DNA of 64,000 nt from positions 21,719,736 through 21,783,735 of the forward strand of contig CM072893.1 in NCBI GenBank assembly GCA_037013685.1, written 5' to 3'. Source of the DNA: Acridotheres tristis (taxonomy: Eukaryota; Chordata; Aves; Passeriformes; Sturnidae). This document shows, in pieces, positions 15,101 through 28,817 of this stretch. The position numbers and the translations under genes are program-made. The notes under the pieces were generated by a model. That model had not been told where the DNA came from, did not search any database, and saw nothing but the letters and a program-made list of their open reading frames with translations. How positions within the stretch are numbered: the first letter of the stretch is position 1; the number at the start of each line of letters is the position of its first letter.

Positions 15101-18100
15101 TACTCACAAGTTCAAGACATCAACTAATATTTTCACCCCATTCTTTTAAACACTGGCAACTAACCTTAATAAAATATTGCTTGTTCAGTGATCTCTATGT
15201 CTTTCTGCAGAGTAACTACTATTAAATGCAACACAAAACCAGACAAAAAGTTACTACTTTAACACAACACTTGCCAGCTCAAAGTGAACACACAATCCCC
15301 TATAATCATTTAGAGCTGGGGAACCCATCAGGACCCCACAGCATCCTCCAGTGCTGCAGGACAGCCTTCAGCTCTGACTCTGTCCACACCAGGCACATTT
15401 CTCCAGACCTGGACAAAGACCTTGGCAGAAGAGATCTGTCTCTGATGACCAGGCAGGACGTCCTCTGTGCAGTCTAAATCTCCAAACCACGCAGGCAGAC
15501 TGATACATGGAGGAAATAATCTGAATTTTAGGGATTTTGCCCTGCTGTAAAAAGCACCCGGTTGATGGGGTGTAAGCATAAGTCTGTCCCTGAACATCTC
15601 GTTTTTCAGGGTTAATCTGGCAGACAACAGGCACCCTGAATGGTCAAATCTGGCAAAGGGTTTCCTGCTGAAGGAGAGGACTCTCCTACTCCTCATTTAC
15701 TGGAAGGTGGCTCCCAAAATTTACCAGTAAAAAACAAATCCAAAACACCCTCTCCCCAGAAAAGCACACCCAGGACAAACAGTCAGCAGTATGGCACAAA
15801 ATCAGAGAAATGGTGCAGAACAAAGTAAAAAATAAAAGGTAAAAGCCCAGAGATGGGGATGAATCACAGGTTTTGTGGCCAGATGTTCAGAGAGGATCAG
15901 CTCATGCATGTCCCACAGAAATAATGGGGAGAGACTATATCAAGGAGTGAACATTAGAGAGACTTCTAGACTAGCTAAGAAATACAACCCTGTATAAAGT
16001 AAAACTATCAATGTTTTTACCTTTTTTTCACCCCCAGTCAAAAAATTCAGACTCAAAATCAGAATTTTTCCACTTCTAGTTTCATCCATTTTCTTCCAGT
16101 CTCCAATAAATAGTGTTTAAAACAGTAAGTAACAAAATCCACTCAACTTCTTTCAGCATATATAATATAGAATACAGTGAAAGACAAAAGTGAAGTGTAA
16201 CTCAGTGTTACCAAGCAGCAGTCATGCTGCAGTCTTTCTGAACAAATACAGTGCCAGCCTCAATAACTAATGAAACTTATCCTTAAAAGCTGAAAAATTA
16301 AATTAAAAAGGACCAATGACAAGCACTCTATACCTTCTGAAGCCATTTACCTCCTCCAAAGCCTTTTTTCACTGGCATGCTGTAACTGCAATTTAGCAGG
16401 TTTTTTTCTTGGTCAGACCATCTCCCTTTCCACTTTCTGCAGTGCCAACAACTAAACAAAGCACCAAATACTGGCCTGAAAACATAAGGAAAATTGAAGA
16501 TGCTCTTATTGTTCAGGAATACAGAGGCAAACAGGAAAATCTATCAATCTGACACAAGAAAACTGGGCCAACCAGTGAGAAAACTGACTTTGAACTTTTA
16601 TTCATTTTTCATTGTTCCAAAATGCTAAAAGCACGAATAGAGCTTCTTTTATTTTCCTAGAAGACCAAACTATTTTCCCATGGATTGAGTTAAATGTAAT
16701 GATTTTGTTATAACAAGAAGTTTTATCATTGTTCTCTCTTCACAGTGTTAAAAACAGAATCAAGCATACTATTAGTAGAATTAATTAATTCCTGACATTT
16801 CATCACCCCCTTACGTTTCAGCTTACTGAGAGTGACTAACAGATAATAAGAGAAAAGCAGAGAGATACAGAGTCCTCTACTGAAGACCGAACCTGGTCCA
16901 TTCTCCCAACTTTGAGAACCACACCAGTTCTGACTGAAACAAACTGGAATTCAGAAATAAGCAAAAGCAGGATGGTTCCTTGCCAGCAGGCAGTTGAGCT
17001 GTGCTACTTCTTGCCATGTGATGTTCCAAACACAGGGAACTGTCATGGGATCTGCAGGGGGGCTGGAGCAGGCTGTGGAAAACCAATCCATTTTGGTAAA
17101 TCAAATGCACAAGAACTACAACTCTGAGCTGTGATGCAGACAAGAAGATCCTTGTGGAAAATTGTGGTCAATGTTACTCTACTCTAGGCACCTGCTTTAA
17201 AACTTTTTAGTCTGGAGACAAAATACTGGGATATTCCATGGTTCTTTGGTCTGGTCCAGGACAGCCACATGTATTTTTATTAATGGTCCAGACTGCAGAA
17301 AATTAAAAGCTATGCAACCATAAACTTTTAATAAGTCCACTTATTATATCTTCACTTATTCCAGAACAGCATTATTAACTGACAACTCACACAAAACAGC
17401 AAAGCATCAAGTAAAAACAGCCAGGAAACCCAGCTGCCACAGTTCTTCCCACTAAAGCTTCTTCCAAAGCTTTACTACCTATTCCCATTTCAAGAAGGAA
17501 ACACCAGCCAACCAAAAAGGCAAATAGACTGACTGATAATATGGAATGACTGGCTCAATGTGTAATTCAGTACCACCATTTTGACAAAAACTTTTGGAGG
17601 AAAAAAAAAAACTAACTTAACTTAAGTGCTATTAAATAAATTATTACTTGAGAGATTACATTTGTTTAAAACAATCACTCTGCTTCAGCTGAAGAAGTAC
17701 TTTGGAAAGCTAGCATTAAAAAATTATTTGCTCTAATCTTTTCCAAACTGAAGCTTGGCATCTAATCCTCTTCATTACCAAATAACTTAGTAATCAAGTA
17801 TTCCATTTGTAAAGTAGTCACAATAACAACACCAAAATAGTTGATCTGAGTTCTTCAAAGGTAACTACAGAAGACAAAAGCTCAAACAGCTAATTACATA
17901 GAAAGTCAGGCAACAAACTCCTTAGTCTTCTTATAAATAGGTTAAAATACATGGAGGGTATTTTCATATGAAACTGCTGCATTACTTATTTTAAAGAGAG
18001 ATGTTGTCCTAGTCAGCAAGTTACTGTTCAGCTGTATAAAGTTGTTACGAAGGTCATTTCATACATCAATTCACTAATGGACTTGTTATTAAACATAGGC

Positions 18101-18783
18101 ACAAATGAATTAATTACAATTATTTTTAAAATAACAGTTTATTAGAAACAAATTTATGATAATCAATAATCATGAAGTTCTTTACAGCAGTAACTTCATT
18201 TAGTCTAAATGCAGAAGATTATAATTTATTACATTTATTTAGCTCAGGGTTATTTTTTTGCTTCATCAGTCTATATTGCTGACTCTTTATATTGTTATTT
18301 ATAACTTTTAATTGTGCAGAAAGGGGAGAGAATTATGAGTAGTACAACAATAAATAATTCTTAATATGCTTTTCCCCCATATTTTAAGTCTTAGGAAGTT
18401 CCTTTTTCATCCTTTTATTATAGAAGGGAAAGCCAAAGAAAAGAATTTGAAAATTTACTTTCTCTTTTCCTGCAAATCTCTTATTTTAAGCAGAAAAAAA
18501 TATATCAGAAGCAGGATCTCTGCTAGAGCTCCATAAGGACTAGCAAGTATACAAATATGCCAGGTAACTTTTAATTTAACAAGAACAACAGTTTGCCTTC
18601 ATTTTGTACACATTAAGCCATAAAAATAAATACCAAACATCTACAATTGACATCAAGTCACTTTCTGATGTTCATATCTCAAATGTTGTCCTCTTCTGCT
18701 CTTCCTCGGGTATACTTGGGGTCCACAAAAAACAGCTCCTCAAACCATAAAACACTTACGGGACCCTACCAGCACTGGTACTA

Positions 18784-18810
18784 AAGAAAGGAAAGGAAAG
18801 CAAAGGAAAG
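18784..18810. repeat. (GAAAG)n purine repeat
   Basis: Five tandem units close to gaaag, one changed to caaag. All purine apart from that C. Confidence 0.85.
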
Positions 18811-21800
18811 TGTGATTCACAGAAAAAGAACACGGAAAACCACAACTGATGTCTTGCTGCTCCCACTGGACAGACTTAATATTCTTACCAGTCTCCTAAC
18901 ATTAGAGGAAAGAAGTATTGAACTTCCCTGCACAAGACCCTTACATGATACAGCCCAGGCAAAGAGCAGATCAACTTTCCAAGAGCCAATTGTTCCCCAA
19001 ACACGGAGGGATAAAGAAACAAACCACAGATATTATTCTCACACGCACCAGCAGTTTAACAGCTACCAGAGTATCTGGCGTCATAACTCCCACAGCTTGA
19101 CTTTTTTCTAAGCACCATGTAATCTACATTCCTTTAAAAGTTGTAATATCATACTTTGAAGAGTTACTTGAAGCATAATGTGACCAAACTTTGCTATTGT
19201 CCCTTTACCACCTTGCCATAGGTGAGATGCTGTGTGACTGCATCAGGGACTCCAGTAAAACAAAACTCTAATGATGAAAACGTTGGTACAACAGAATTCA
19301 TTAATGTCTTCCCAATAAAAAAAGCCTAATAATGATATTATCAATTATTGAGAGATTAACACATTGTTTTCTTCCAATGGAGAGCAGGTTTCCATTTATG
19401 CATTTTGACTGCTTCCTTTCCTGCATCCCCTGTGCAGTATGGATTAAAAAAATACGTCTTTTCCAAAATTAGCATATACTTGCCAACTGTTACCTCAGCT
19501 GACAAAGAGCCATATTTCTCAGCCATAGCAGAAAACAGTTCATTAACCTGATCTAATTTAAGATTTATGATAATTATGTGAATAATAGTAGCTGTGTCAC
19601 AGAAGAAATGGATACAACCCCTTAAGCTTAGATTTGCTAATGTAAACTTTACTTTTATGGCTCAAGAACTGCGTGGAGAGTATAAGCAAACATTAAGATT
19701 TCATCTTTACCACTATAATTATTTGTGTTACATACATTTCACAGTTTTTCACGGGCAGTTGCAGTACTATTTGAATGTTGCCTCAAAGGTGTAGAAATTA
19801 GACTTTTCCCTCCTAAACAATATGTAATGCTGAGGATGGAAAAAAACCTTGATCTTTGTGCCTGTTCCCTCTGATCATCAGTGGCATGTCTGGAAAAAAT
19901 AATAAAATCACTGCTTGACACAACCACATTCAGACCTCTATACTCCACTAGCTGCAGTTTTAATGATAAGCTCTAAGGAGGGAGAGTTAGAGATTCAAAA
20001 GATTTTTCTCGTTTCTAAGTTGTGTAATAGGATCAACTCCATCTGCCTGGCCCCAATTCCAGGCACGGCTGAACTCCAGGACTTAATTCAGATCTCTCTA
20101 AGGACCCATGTCCTCACTTATTTCAGTTCCACTCAGCGAGTTCAGAAGAGAAGTGTAAAATGAGTCAAGGATCAAAGGTGATGAGGGAAGATGTAATGGA
20201 GGGTTTTAGAAAAGCAAAAGAAACTGGGAAGTCATGCAGGACTATAGAAGTGGTGGAGACTGAGCTGAAAGCAGAGCCTGCAGCACACAGCAGTGAAATT
20301 GCAGAGGCTGGCACAGAAGTGGAGCACAGCAGAGGACCAAGAGCAGAGCTGATGAGGAGGGAGATGGGTTCTTTACTTTTTTAGAAATGCACTGGCAGTC
20401 TGCAATTCACACAATCAGCAAACAAAAACAAGATGCAGACAAGAGGAAAAAACAGGCAGAAGTATCAACAATAATAGGAATTAAAAAGGAAAGTATAGAA
20501 TTGAAAGATTCTGGGAATGTGACAGATGAGACAAAGTAAAGAGGATGGTCCATGGAAGACAAAGAATTAAACATTTTTCTTAGTAGTGCAAAGTTCCCCA
20601 GACAGGACACATGTTAATGTACAAAAATTTATGAGTTAGAAGTTCACAGGACTTAGGAGTGCTGGAAAATTTTACACCTCAAAATTGATGATACTTTTGT
20701 TTTGCTTCTCCCTCTCTCTTAAAAGCTTATATGTCTCCTGTTGTGCCAGATTGTGCCAGCCCATTTCATTACACTTTCCTAGCACTTCAGTATACTTCCT
20801 GTAAAAATTCTATAAAAACTAAGCTGGTAATAAAGTTGTCACAAACAGATTATTATCTCCTTCTACCCCTCCTCTCTCAAAGAAACTTGTAGCATGCACA
20901 TTAATTTCTAATGCAAATATAAAAATAAATGTTGCCAGGGAACTAGAAATATACAATAATATTATGTTCAATTCTTCCATTATGTTTTTCTTCACATTTT
21001 CCAGGCTTGTTTTTTTTATTACTAGTTTTAACCTTATTTTCTACTCTACAATGCAGTTTGTTCTTTTCTCAAGTCACAGTACACATAAAACCCTTACCCT
21101 TGCAATTAATACTTTTGATTATAAAACGTGAGTTCTCCAGGACAGGCAATCTCGTTTTATAAAGAGCAAGGTTTTATGAAGATACATCATCTTGATCGCT
21201 ATTAATTCTTCAATAAACAAGGAGAATCATAAATGTTCATAATTTAGAGACCTTGGCTTACCAGGTTACTTGAAAGCCATAATGATACCTTGATAACATA
21301 GAAAATCCATTAAACCTCATTGTGTGTTGTACCAAGCCTACAGTAGAAATGCTGAAAACACAGGCCAGCATCCTTCTATCCTCATGAGTTTTGGTGAATA
21401 GCCACTCAGCAAAGGAAGGCTTAAAATAAAAGTTTAAAAGAATTTGCTTACTTATGCACAGCTATCAGCAAATCCAGATTCTATATGATCTAAGAAACAA
21501 TCTCAGGTTTTTGCAAAGTCTTCCAGGTCTGTGAGCATAACACCCATAAACCCCTGTGTGCTTGTGTTATTGGCAGAACTATTTATGCATTTGACAAACT
21601 GCTGTTCACATAAGATGATATTCAACAAAGTACAGAAAAGAAACTGTCAACAACTCTGCAAGACTGTTACAGAAACTGTAAAAGGCAGAGCTTTCAAGAC
21701 TACCCATATCTTCAGAATAGTCTCAAATCATTCCCAGGCATGAAAAGACAGTTGGAACTGATTTTAAGAGAAGGGTGAAGAATGGCATGTTGCCACAAGA

Positions 21801-23765
21801 ATAAGAACAAAGCCTAAACTGTGTTCCCTGAATTACATAATTGCTAACATAGACGAAAAAATGTTAATATTATAGATAATACAGAGGTTTTAGCCAAATT
21901 ATATTTGACAAGTCTAGAACCAGACAGCAAACTTGTAACTGATAGAAAATAATCACAGTTGACTGGATAAGTACATACCCAACCTTTTCATGATTTGCAT
22001 GCTTTTACTGCTAAAAAATATTACTATGGATATTCCATTAGCAACACAGAACGGGAGGAAGTTTGAATCAATAGGCTATTTTTCCACAAAAAAACCTATG
22101 TCAAATGGCATAAACAGCAATTCTTGAAAACATGCATCAATATTATTGAGTAGTGAGAACCAAGCTGGCAAAAGCCCTGGCTCTGAGATGTGCATGAACA
22201 AAGGGTGCAAGGTGCAGATACACAAATGTGTGTTTCCTATTGACTGCTAGAGCACGTCTACCTTGGTAAAGGTACTCTGCCCTTTAATTTTCAGATTTAT
22301 GCCAGCTCTGTATTATAAAACCAAGGCAAAAGACATCAGTGGGGAAAGTTGGGATGGATAAGCTGGAACATGGCTGAATCCCATAGCTGCAAAATCTATA
22401 ATGACAGAGGGCCTCAAATAGGGAGAAACTTTGCACAAAAACATAGTTTTTCTTTGGCTATTTCTGCCCAGAAAGTTTCAGGGCCTGTTTTAAGAGCAAA
22501 GTAACAAATGGTCTTCTAACATCTCAGGGGTTAATGTGATTCTTTTGTTGGAAAGCATCTAACATTTAAATATTTGTGCTTTTAAAATAGTGAGGATGCA
22601 GAAAAAGGACAACATATAAAAAATTTTAAATATTTTGAGTTTCCTGTTTTGACCCCTTCTTTCTGGACCTTCCCCCTTCACCTCTCTCCTAACCATTCCA
22701 CCACTCCCTACTCTTCACCTCACCTCGTATTTTATTATACTGTCAGGATATTTAGAAGGGGACAAGGAAAGAAAAATATACTTAAAAAAAAAAAAAACGG
22801 CATCACATTTTCAAATCTTTTAAGAACAATCCATTTTAAGAGATGACAGTACTTTGGTCCCAAGGGCCAGCAACTCATGCAGCTTCATATAAAGGCCGAT
22901 TCCATATACATAAATCACCTTCTCCCTGGCACCAGCTCACTGCAAGAGATGCACATGCATACACTTCAGAAACTAATTTCTGTTGTACATATCTTTAGTT
23001 TGATAAAATTTAACAGATTTTATGAATATTAGGCCAACATGCAAAAAAAAAATAAAATAAAAAGAGAGAGCGAGAGCCAACAAGATATACTAAATCTCTT
23101 TGAGGTTTAAGGCAAACAAGGTCAGTAGCCAGACAACAGACAAATTATACAGTATCATAAAACTCCAGCTTCATTCAGGACTTCTAAACAGATATCAGAT
23201 CACACAGACTTATAAGATAAAACTCCCTTCCCACATGCATCGCTCTCCCCCTGGCTATCCTCACCAGTTTATTTTTACCTCTGGAATGAAACAAAATGAA
23301 AGATCACAATTCTGCAGATTTCCTACTATGCGACAAAAATAGGGCTTGATTTCGACATTAAATTACCAAATTAATTGTATCTGTTTCCAGATATTCTTCT
23401 CCCATTCTCTTACACAAACTGCTTTCCTCAAAAAAAGTTACACTTGAGGACGTAAAAACACCAGGACAATATATGGCACTGTTTGAACTCATGGCCTTTA
23501 CAGTTTAATAATAACAGAGAAAGAAACTTCAGGATGACTCGTACACCTTTAAAAAGTTATGGTGTATGGTAACTATTAAACTAGCTTTTACTGTATTTTG
23601 AACATTATTTTCTGTGCCAGTTGTATTTTCCATAGCAGAATTTTTTTCACACTCCTCTTGGGTTACAATTTCTAATGATGGCAATGCATTAGTTTCATTC
23701 AAAAGTCATAATTTGGAAGTGGTCACACTACTAGTACTTTTCAGGTGCAGATATATCCTTGTCAG

Positions 23766-23781
23766 AAAAAAAAAAAAAAAA
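23766..23781. repeat. Poly-A run, 16 bases
   Basis: Uninterrupted A run. No recognisable retrotransposon body lies directly upstream, so I treat it as a simple repeat. Confidence 0.85.
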
Positions 23782-26156
23782 GTTATGGCCACTCTAGATG
23801 AATACACAACATGCATTATCAAGGAAGATTAGAATAATATTTGAGTAATAGTTGAAGACTTTTCATCACTAGAACCTTTATCTTCTCCACACTTTGCTCT
23901 TCCCAGCCATCTGTCCCAGACCTTCCAAGTCTTTGGTGCATTTTATGTAGGCTTCTCTATTAAGAGCTTCTTCCACAAACTGATTTTTTCTTTTTCTTTA
24001 TTTAAGAGTTTCAGAGAAAGCATGTATAAATATGTATATACATATAAATAATGGAGCAGGAAACCTGTTTCTTATTCTTTTTTTCCTGCCACTTTCAGTG
24101 AACACAGAGAGCTAACAAGGTGAAAAAGTTTGCAAAAACCTTTATAATGAGAATCACCCTACCTTCTTTAATAATGCTCTATTTACAAATTAGCAACACT
24201 ATGTTAGGTCTCAAATCAATAAAGAAGAATATGTGAGTTTTAAGACGTGGAAATAAAACTACTGAATAATATTTTTTGTTCAGTCTTCCTTCAACTCTTT
24301 GTTTGCTTTGGCTAGCTTAAACGCTGAACTCTTTGGGACATAACATTTTTGTGATCTATTTTTAAAACAAGACTCTTATATCAAATAAACCATATTGATA
24401 TATCCTAAACTGAATATAGGCATGTAAAGGACCAGACTAGACATGAAAAAAACACAGTAATGTAATAACTCTGAAGAAATTCCAGGGGACATGATATAAA
24501 TGAATGTGACATAAAAGTAATTTTGGGACAGAAAAAAGTGGGGCAATGCTGCTTTCAGAAGACTATTTAATGTTTGTGAAGTGCTTTGAAGATTAACAGC
24601 CTCCATAGGTATTATGGCTATGGATTACCATTGGAGCCATGTAGCCTTACTCTGAAATTGAGAATCTGAGGAATTTGAGACAACCTCCAATTCAAAGTCA
24701 GAAGAAAGGCTTAGATATAAAAATTTGAAGAATCCTATATTGTAAAAAATTCATAAAAGCCATACACTATCATAAATTTTCTTTATTTCTATTATGACAG
24801 TTTACAATTACACCTTTCAATAGGTGTATCTGTGGGTAACATTTTTGAAAATACCAATCATCGGTATACATCTTAGATTTTCTTTTGATTTGACAGAGGG
24901 GAAAAAAAAGTGATGCTACTATCAGAAACTGATGGCATTTATAACTTCAAGTTATATTCTGCCTAGTGATACCAAGACACATATTGAATTGAGAACTTCC
25001 AACATTAAAAGCATAGTTTTTAACACAACTTGACACGAAAGAGAAAAGTATGTAAGTAGTAAACTAGTAAACTGTACAATAGAGAATCCAATCTGCTAAT
25101 TCCTGAAATTTCTAACTGTAGAAGTTCCACACTGTAAAAAGCAGCAAAACAACTTTTCCACATAGCCCAAATTTCAGTAACTCAGTCAAAAAGTTTACAA
25201 CTAATTTTTCTGTCAACATAGAAGATTGCAAACAGTCTTATTCCCTAGATTTACATTTTAACAATTCAATCACACTGATGAAAAAAAAGTAAAATACTGG
25301 TTTCATGCAGGAATTACCTTGTATTCAACCATAGAGTCTAAAATGAGAAAACTACATTATCCTGAAGTGATATGACTTCTCCTTGTTGGCTCTACACTTC
25401 AATTCCTACTGAGAGTGAAATGGTGAGGGTAGATCCCATAAATTAGTGATTCAACAGCTGAATTCTTCATGGAAAAAAAAAAAGGTAGTTCTCTTTCTAC
25501 ACTCTGTCCCAAAATACAAGAGATTGCAAATCCATAAGGACTAGAATCCGTTTTAACAAGATATGTACAAATACTTTCTGCAGCTACAGCTAAGTTTTTT
25601 TCTTTTGATCCCCATCAAGCACATGAATCCTGTTTCCAAAGCAGTAAAATACTAAATAAAGACAGTGAAACAAGAGTCCAGAACAAGGTGGTTGTTTTGT
25701 TTGTTTTGGGTTTTAATATAAAATAAAGAGGAGAGAATAGGTGCTTTATCAGCTTATATTTTGATTTTATTTCTAGTGTGATTGTTTTTCATCAGGAGCA
25801 TTCAGACAGTACTGAATAGCTCTAGTGTTCATAAGATTTCAAAGAAACTCTGCAGACTTCCCCACCTCATAAGCTGGAAATAATTGGCCCAAACATGTCA
25901 AGAATAAGCATTTATTCAGTGATGTCACACTAGTTTGCAGTCACTGTGTGATTGTGTCAGAATTATTTCTAGTAGCAATAGTTCAGTCCATAGGTACCCT
26001 AGTCTAACCATCAAACTCAGACAAGGCCCATTGTCACTTAGGTCAAAGAACCCAAGCTACCCAACTCAAGCTTCAATTAAGCTACTAAATCATAACTTCT
26101 AAATTTGCTGATAAGTAACATTACTGAGCATGTAAATGAAATGTTATACATCTACA

Positions 26157-26188
26157 GCTTCATCTCTTAATGGCTTAAGAGATAAAGC
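26157..26188. repeat. Inverted repeat, 13-bp stem with one mismatch
   Basis: atctcttaa (26162-26170) pairs with ttaagagat (26175-26183) around the loop tggc. Beyond one mismatched pair, gctt and aagc extend the stem. Confidence 0.85.
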
Positions 26189-27972
26189 CAAGGCAATTCT
26201 CTTCCATCTCTGCAGAGCAGTTACCAGAGTTTGGCTTCGATTTTGCCTTCCAAAAGATCATAGGACCAGGGAACCAACGTCCCTATATAATGAATAATCT
26301 GCCCCAAACCCCCCAAAATGTTTATTACATTGTTTCATGTGTTACTGCATCTGAGCATATATTCTTTTATTCACCTCTATATTTCTTAATTGTTAAAGCA
26401 ATCCAAAAGGTTATGTTCCATATGTTAAAGCTCTCTTTCTCTCTGTGGGCCCATAAAACTGAATGGAAGCAGGCAGCATCTACCAGAATATTCTCTTTTG
26501 CCTGCATCTCTTATGCAGCTACAAAAACAAATCTAAGAGTGATAATACTTGAGTTCATGATCATTATTTTCTACAGCTGGCCAAATCCCACAAGTGCAAC
26601 TTGATTCATAAAAACCAGTTTCACTTGGAAAATCTTTGACATATTCAATCAAATTGTCATCTGTATGTTCTAGCTACTGAAAACTACTAACACAGATTTT
26701 AAGTTTTTTTCTTTTTACCTTCAACATTTAGCCTTAAATTTACTTCTGGCAAAGGAAAAATAAAAACAAAAAAACCCCTCTCAAAAATGAGAAGAGAGAC
26801 TGTAAGAGGAAAAGGGATAAGTTTATGTGATACATGCTACTATACTTGTCCATGTGAAATACCAAAAAAACCCCAAAAATCTGTATCTTTTATATCAAGT
26901 AGGGTCAACTAATCAGCTCTCAGGTCAAGAGGTATTTGCAATTAAGTTTAAAAAAAACTAGCACAGTACCTTTCTAATGAGTTTTGAGCAAGAGTTACCT
27001 GAAATGAATGTGTTTAGGGTGATAGGATCAAGTTTGCTACTGGTGCCTTAATATGTGTAAGCGAGCAAATCCTCCCACCTACCACTTCAAACACACCACC
27101 TCGCCTGTTCATCCTTTCTCACTTCTGTTTCCAATTCAATTTCTTTTCACTGCAGTGAACACATACTTCTGTTGATCTCATGGTCAGCTGGAATCATCGA
27201 CTGGTACTTACCTCAGCAAAAGTTTCTTAAAAACCTAAATAAGACCCTGCGAAACAATGTTTAAGAGGAAAAACCTTTGCAGACATGCTGAGTCTGAGAG
27301 TTTCTATAGCTCTTTAACCAAGAGGAAAAAATAGTTCCTGCGTCCCCAAGACATCAACATTTTATAATTCTGGTGAGTACCACCTCTGACTACATAGCCA
27401 GTTATACAAACTATAAAAGTAGCAGTGGATTTATCACCGAGGTTAAAACTTATGTTGGTAAGTAATGCAATACTCTAAACCAGCCTATTAAAATTTAGGA
27501 GGAAGTGCAATTACTGTTTCTTGCATAGAAGCAGAAGTTTCCTAAATAAATAATCAGCATACAGATAATCAGCATCAAGTCACTCAACAGTTATAGCTAA
27601 AACTGAACTGGAGCATACACAGCACATCTGTACATTTACAAGCACAAGCTCCCCAGATGTTATAAATTACTATCTTTACCAGTTGCTCCTGAAAGTGTTG
27701 ACTTAAAGAAAACGCGCTGAACAGTGGAGATGTTCATAGCAGGAATTGTCAACAGAATTAAATTCAACAGTAAAAGATCTGTTGATATGTGTATGATCCA
27801 GAGAGTAAATGTCACAGAGCTATTACTGCTTGGGACATTACAGGGACATTACTTTCAGCTGTACTTGAGGATACAATCCCGTAAATTCTACTACCTTATT
27901 CACAACGTACTATTTATTCAAGTTCAGCTATGTGCAACAGGCAACAAAGTATCATAACCTGATTCTTAGCTT

Positions 27973-28022
27973 AAAAAAAACCAAAAAAAAACCAAAAAAA
28001 AAACCCCAAAACACCAAAAACC
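27973..28022. repeat. A-rich tract interrupted by CC pairs
   Basis: Runs of 8, 9 and 10 A separated by CC, followed by cccc, aaaacacc and aaaaacc. Only A and C occur over about 50 bases. It lies about 450 bases left of the CpG island. Confidence 0.9.
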
Positions 28023-28397
28023 GAACACCATATCCTGAGTAATTTTAAATTACCAGACAACTCTGAATGATATTGGAGATTTGGGAGTTTCATATAGTTG
28101 TACAGAAACTCATCTTAAAAAAGGAGACATCAAATTCCAAACTTTATTTAGAGAAGACGAGAGCGAAAGGGAAAACAGTTAATGACACAGCCCTCCAGAA
28201 GGCAGTTCAGCATTACCGATACCATTCATTTACTGCCCGGACAGCGTGAGCCCGTCCCGTTTGTGGCGGAGAGGTAACACCAGAGAGCTCCATCAGTTCT
28301 GCTGCCACTGACATTTCCCAAACCGCCTCCCGCAGCAGCGTGCAATTCACACCAGGGAAAGCCCAGCTCGCCAGCAGGAGTTTCCCAACTGAGCACG

Positions 28398-28437
28398 AAA
28401 AAAAAAAGCAAAAAGCAAAGAGAAAAAAAAAAAAAAA
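28398..28437. repeat. Poly-A rich stretch at the CpG island edge
   Basis: Two long A runs (10 and 15 bases) with gcaaaaagcaaagag between them. On the gene strand this is a U-rich segment in the proximal intron, about 160-200 bases past the donor. Confidence 0.9.
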
Positions 28438-28586
28438 CACCCCCAAACTCTCAGAGACTTTTGAAAAGCAGGGTCAGGGCTGCAGCGTGCGCGGCGCGGT
28501 TCTGCGGGCTCCGGAGCTCGGGTGTCCCGGAGCGCCGCGTCTCCCCCTGCCCGCGCCAGGTGCGCGCTGCCCCGCGGGCGGGCCGT

Positions 28587-28596
28587 ACTCACTCAC
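28587..28596 (-). promoter_or_regulatory. Tandem 5' splice donor of exon 1
   Basis: On the minus strand the exon is followed by GTGAGTGAGT, so two overlapping GTGAGT donors lie four bases apart (first bases at 28596 and 28592). The first leaves the Leu codon split in phase 2, as expected for an LRR-coding exon. The second would add GTGA, which completes Leu and creates an in-frame TGA. Confidence 0.75.
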
Positions 28597-28817
28597 AGGG
28601 ACACGGTGCGGTTGGGCAGCACGGCGGGCTGCAAAGTTTCCACCAAGTCTCCGCCGGTGCAGACCACTTTGATGCGGAGGGCCGGGCGGCCGGGCCCCTT
28701 GGCGCGCTCGGCGGCGCAGAGGCAGCGGTCCACGATGAGGTCGGGGCAGTTCCTGCTGCCCCCGCACAGCCCCAGCGCGGCGGCCAGCAGGCAGAGGCGG
28801 GGGCACAGCCCGCGCAT
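28597..28817 (-). CDS. ADGRA2: First coding exon of an adhesion GPCR subfamily A gene, ADGRA2 (GPR124)-like; partial
   Basis: The exon encodes 73 full codons plus two bases of a Leu codon. Residues 1-20 are a signal peptide (short Arg-containing start, then the hydrophobic stretch LCLLAAALGLC). A cysteine cap follows with C24, C32, C34 and C53, the pattern of an LRRNT domain, then the start of an LRR ending LPNRTVSL with an N-glycosylation sequon at N69. The cap reads CP-x6-C-x-C-x2-ER-x-KG, then VVCTGGDL. From memory, ADGRA2 has a very similar spacing and VVCSGGDL, whereas ADGRA3 has VVCSSLEL and lacks the C-x-C, so I favour ADGRA2. ADGRA2 is a cell-surface receptor that works with RECK in WNT7 signalling in brain vessels. 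The exon ends at a donor between bases 2 and 3 of the Leu codon, the phase usual for LRR exons. The ATG at 28815-28817 is chosen because the signal peptide follows directly and A is at -3. The remaining LRRs, Ig, hormone-receptor, GAIN and 7TM exons are not in view. ADGRA3 or ADGRA1 remain alternatives. Confidence 0.75.

Larger units (their letters stand above)
1..28590 (-). other. Presumed intron 1 of the ADGRA2-like gene; no exon recognised
   Basis: AT-rich sequence lying 3' of exon 1 on the gene strand. I looked on the minus strand for an LRR-coding exon (expected near 72 bases, encoding a motif like LSNNKI and flanked by AG and GT) and recognised none. Short open frames on both strands show no familiar domains. 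The longest open frame, 179 codons at 14428-14967 (+), resembles no family I know. Apart from the LTR at 8627-9162, simple repeats and inverted repeats, nothing was identified. A small exon could have been missed by eye. Confidence 0.55.

Noticed and set aside
18751..18770. Minus-strand donor-like site at acttacggg
   Set aside because: The adjacent candidate exon is a purine-rich simple repeat, not coding.
21993..22000. Octamer motif ATTTGCAT (also at 51504-51511)
   Set aside because: Eight-base matches are expected by chance in a 64 kb AT-rich window, and nothing else at these positions suggests an enhancer.
27200..27230. Minus-strand GAG|GTAAGT-like splice donor
   Set aside because: The sequence that would form the exon upstream of it does not encode an LRR or other receptor segment and has no clear acceptor.
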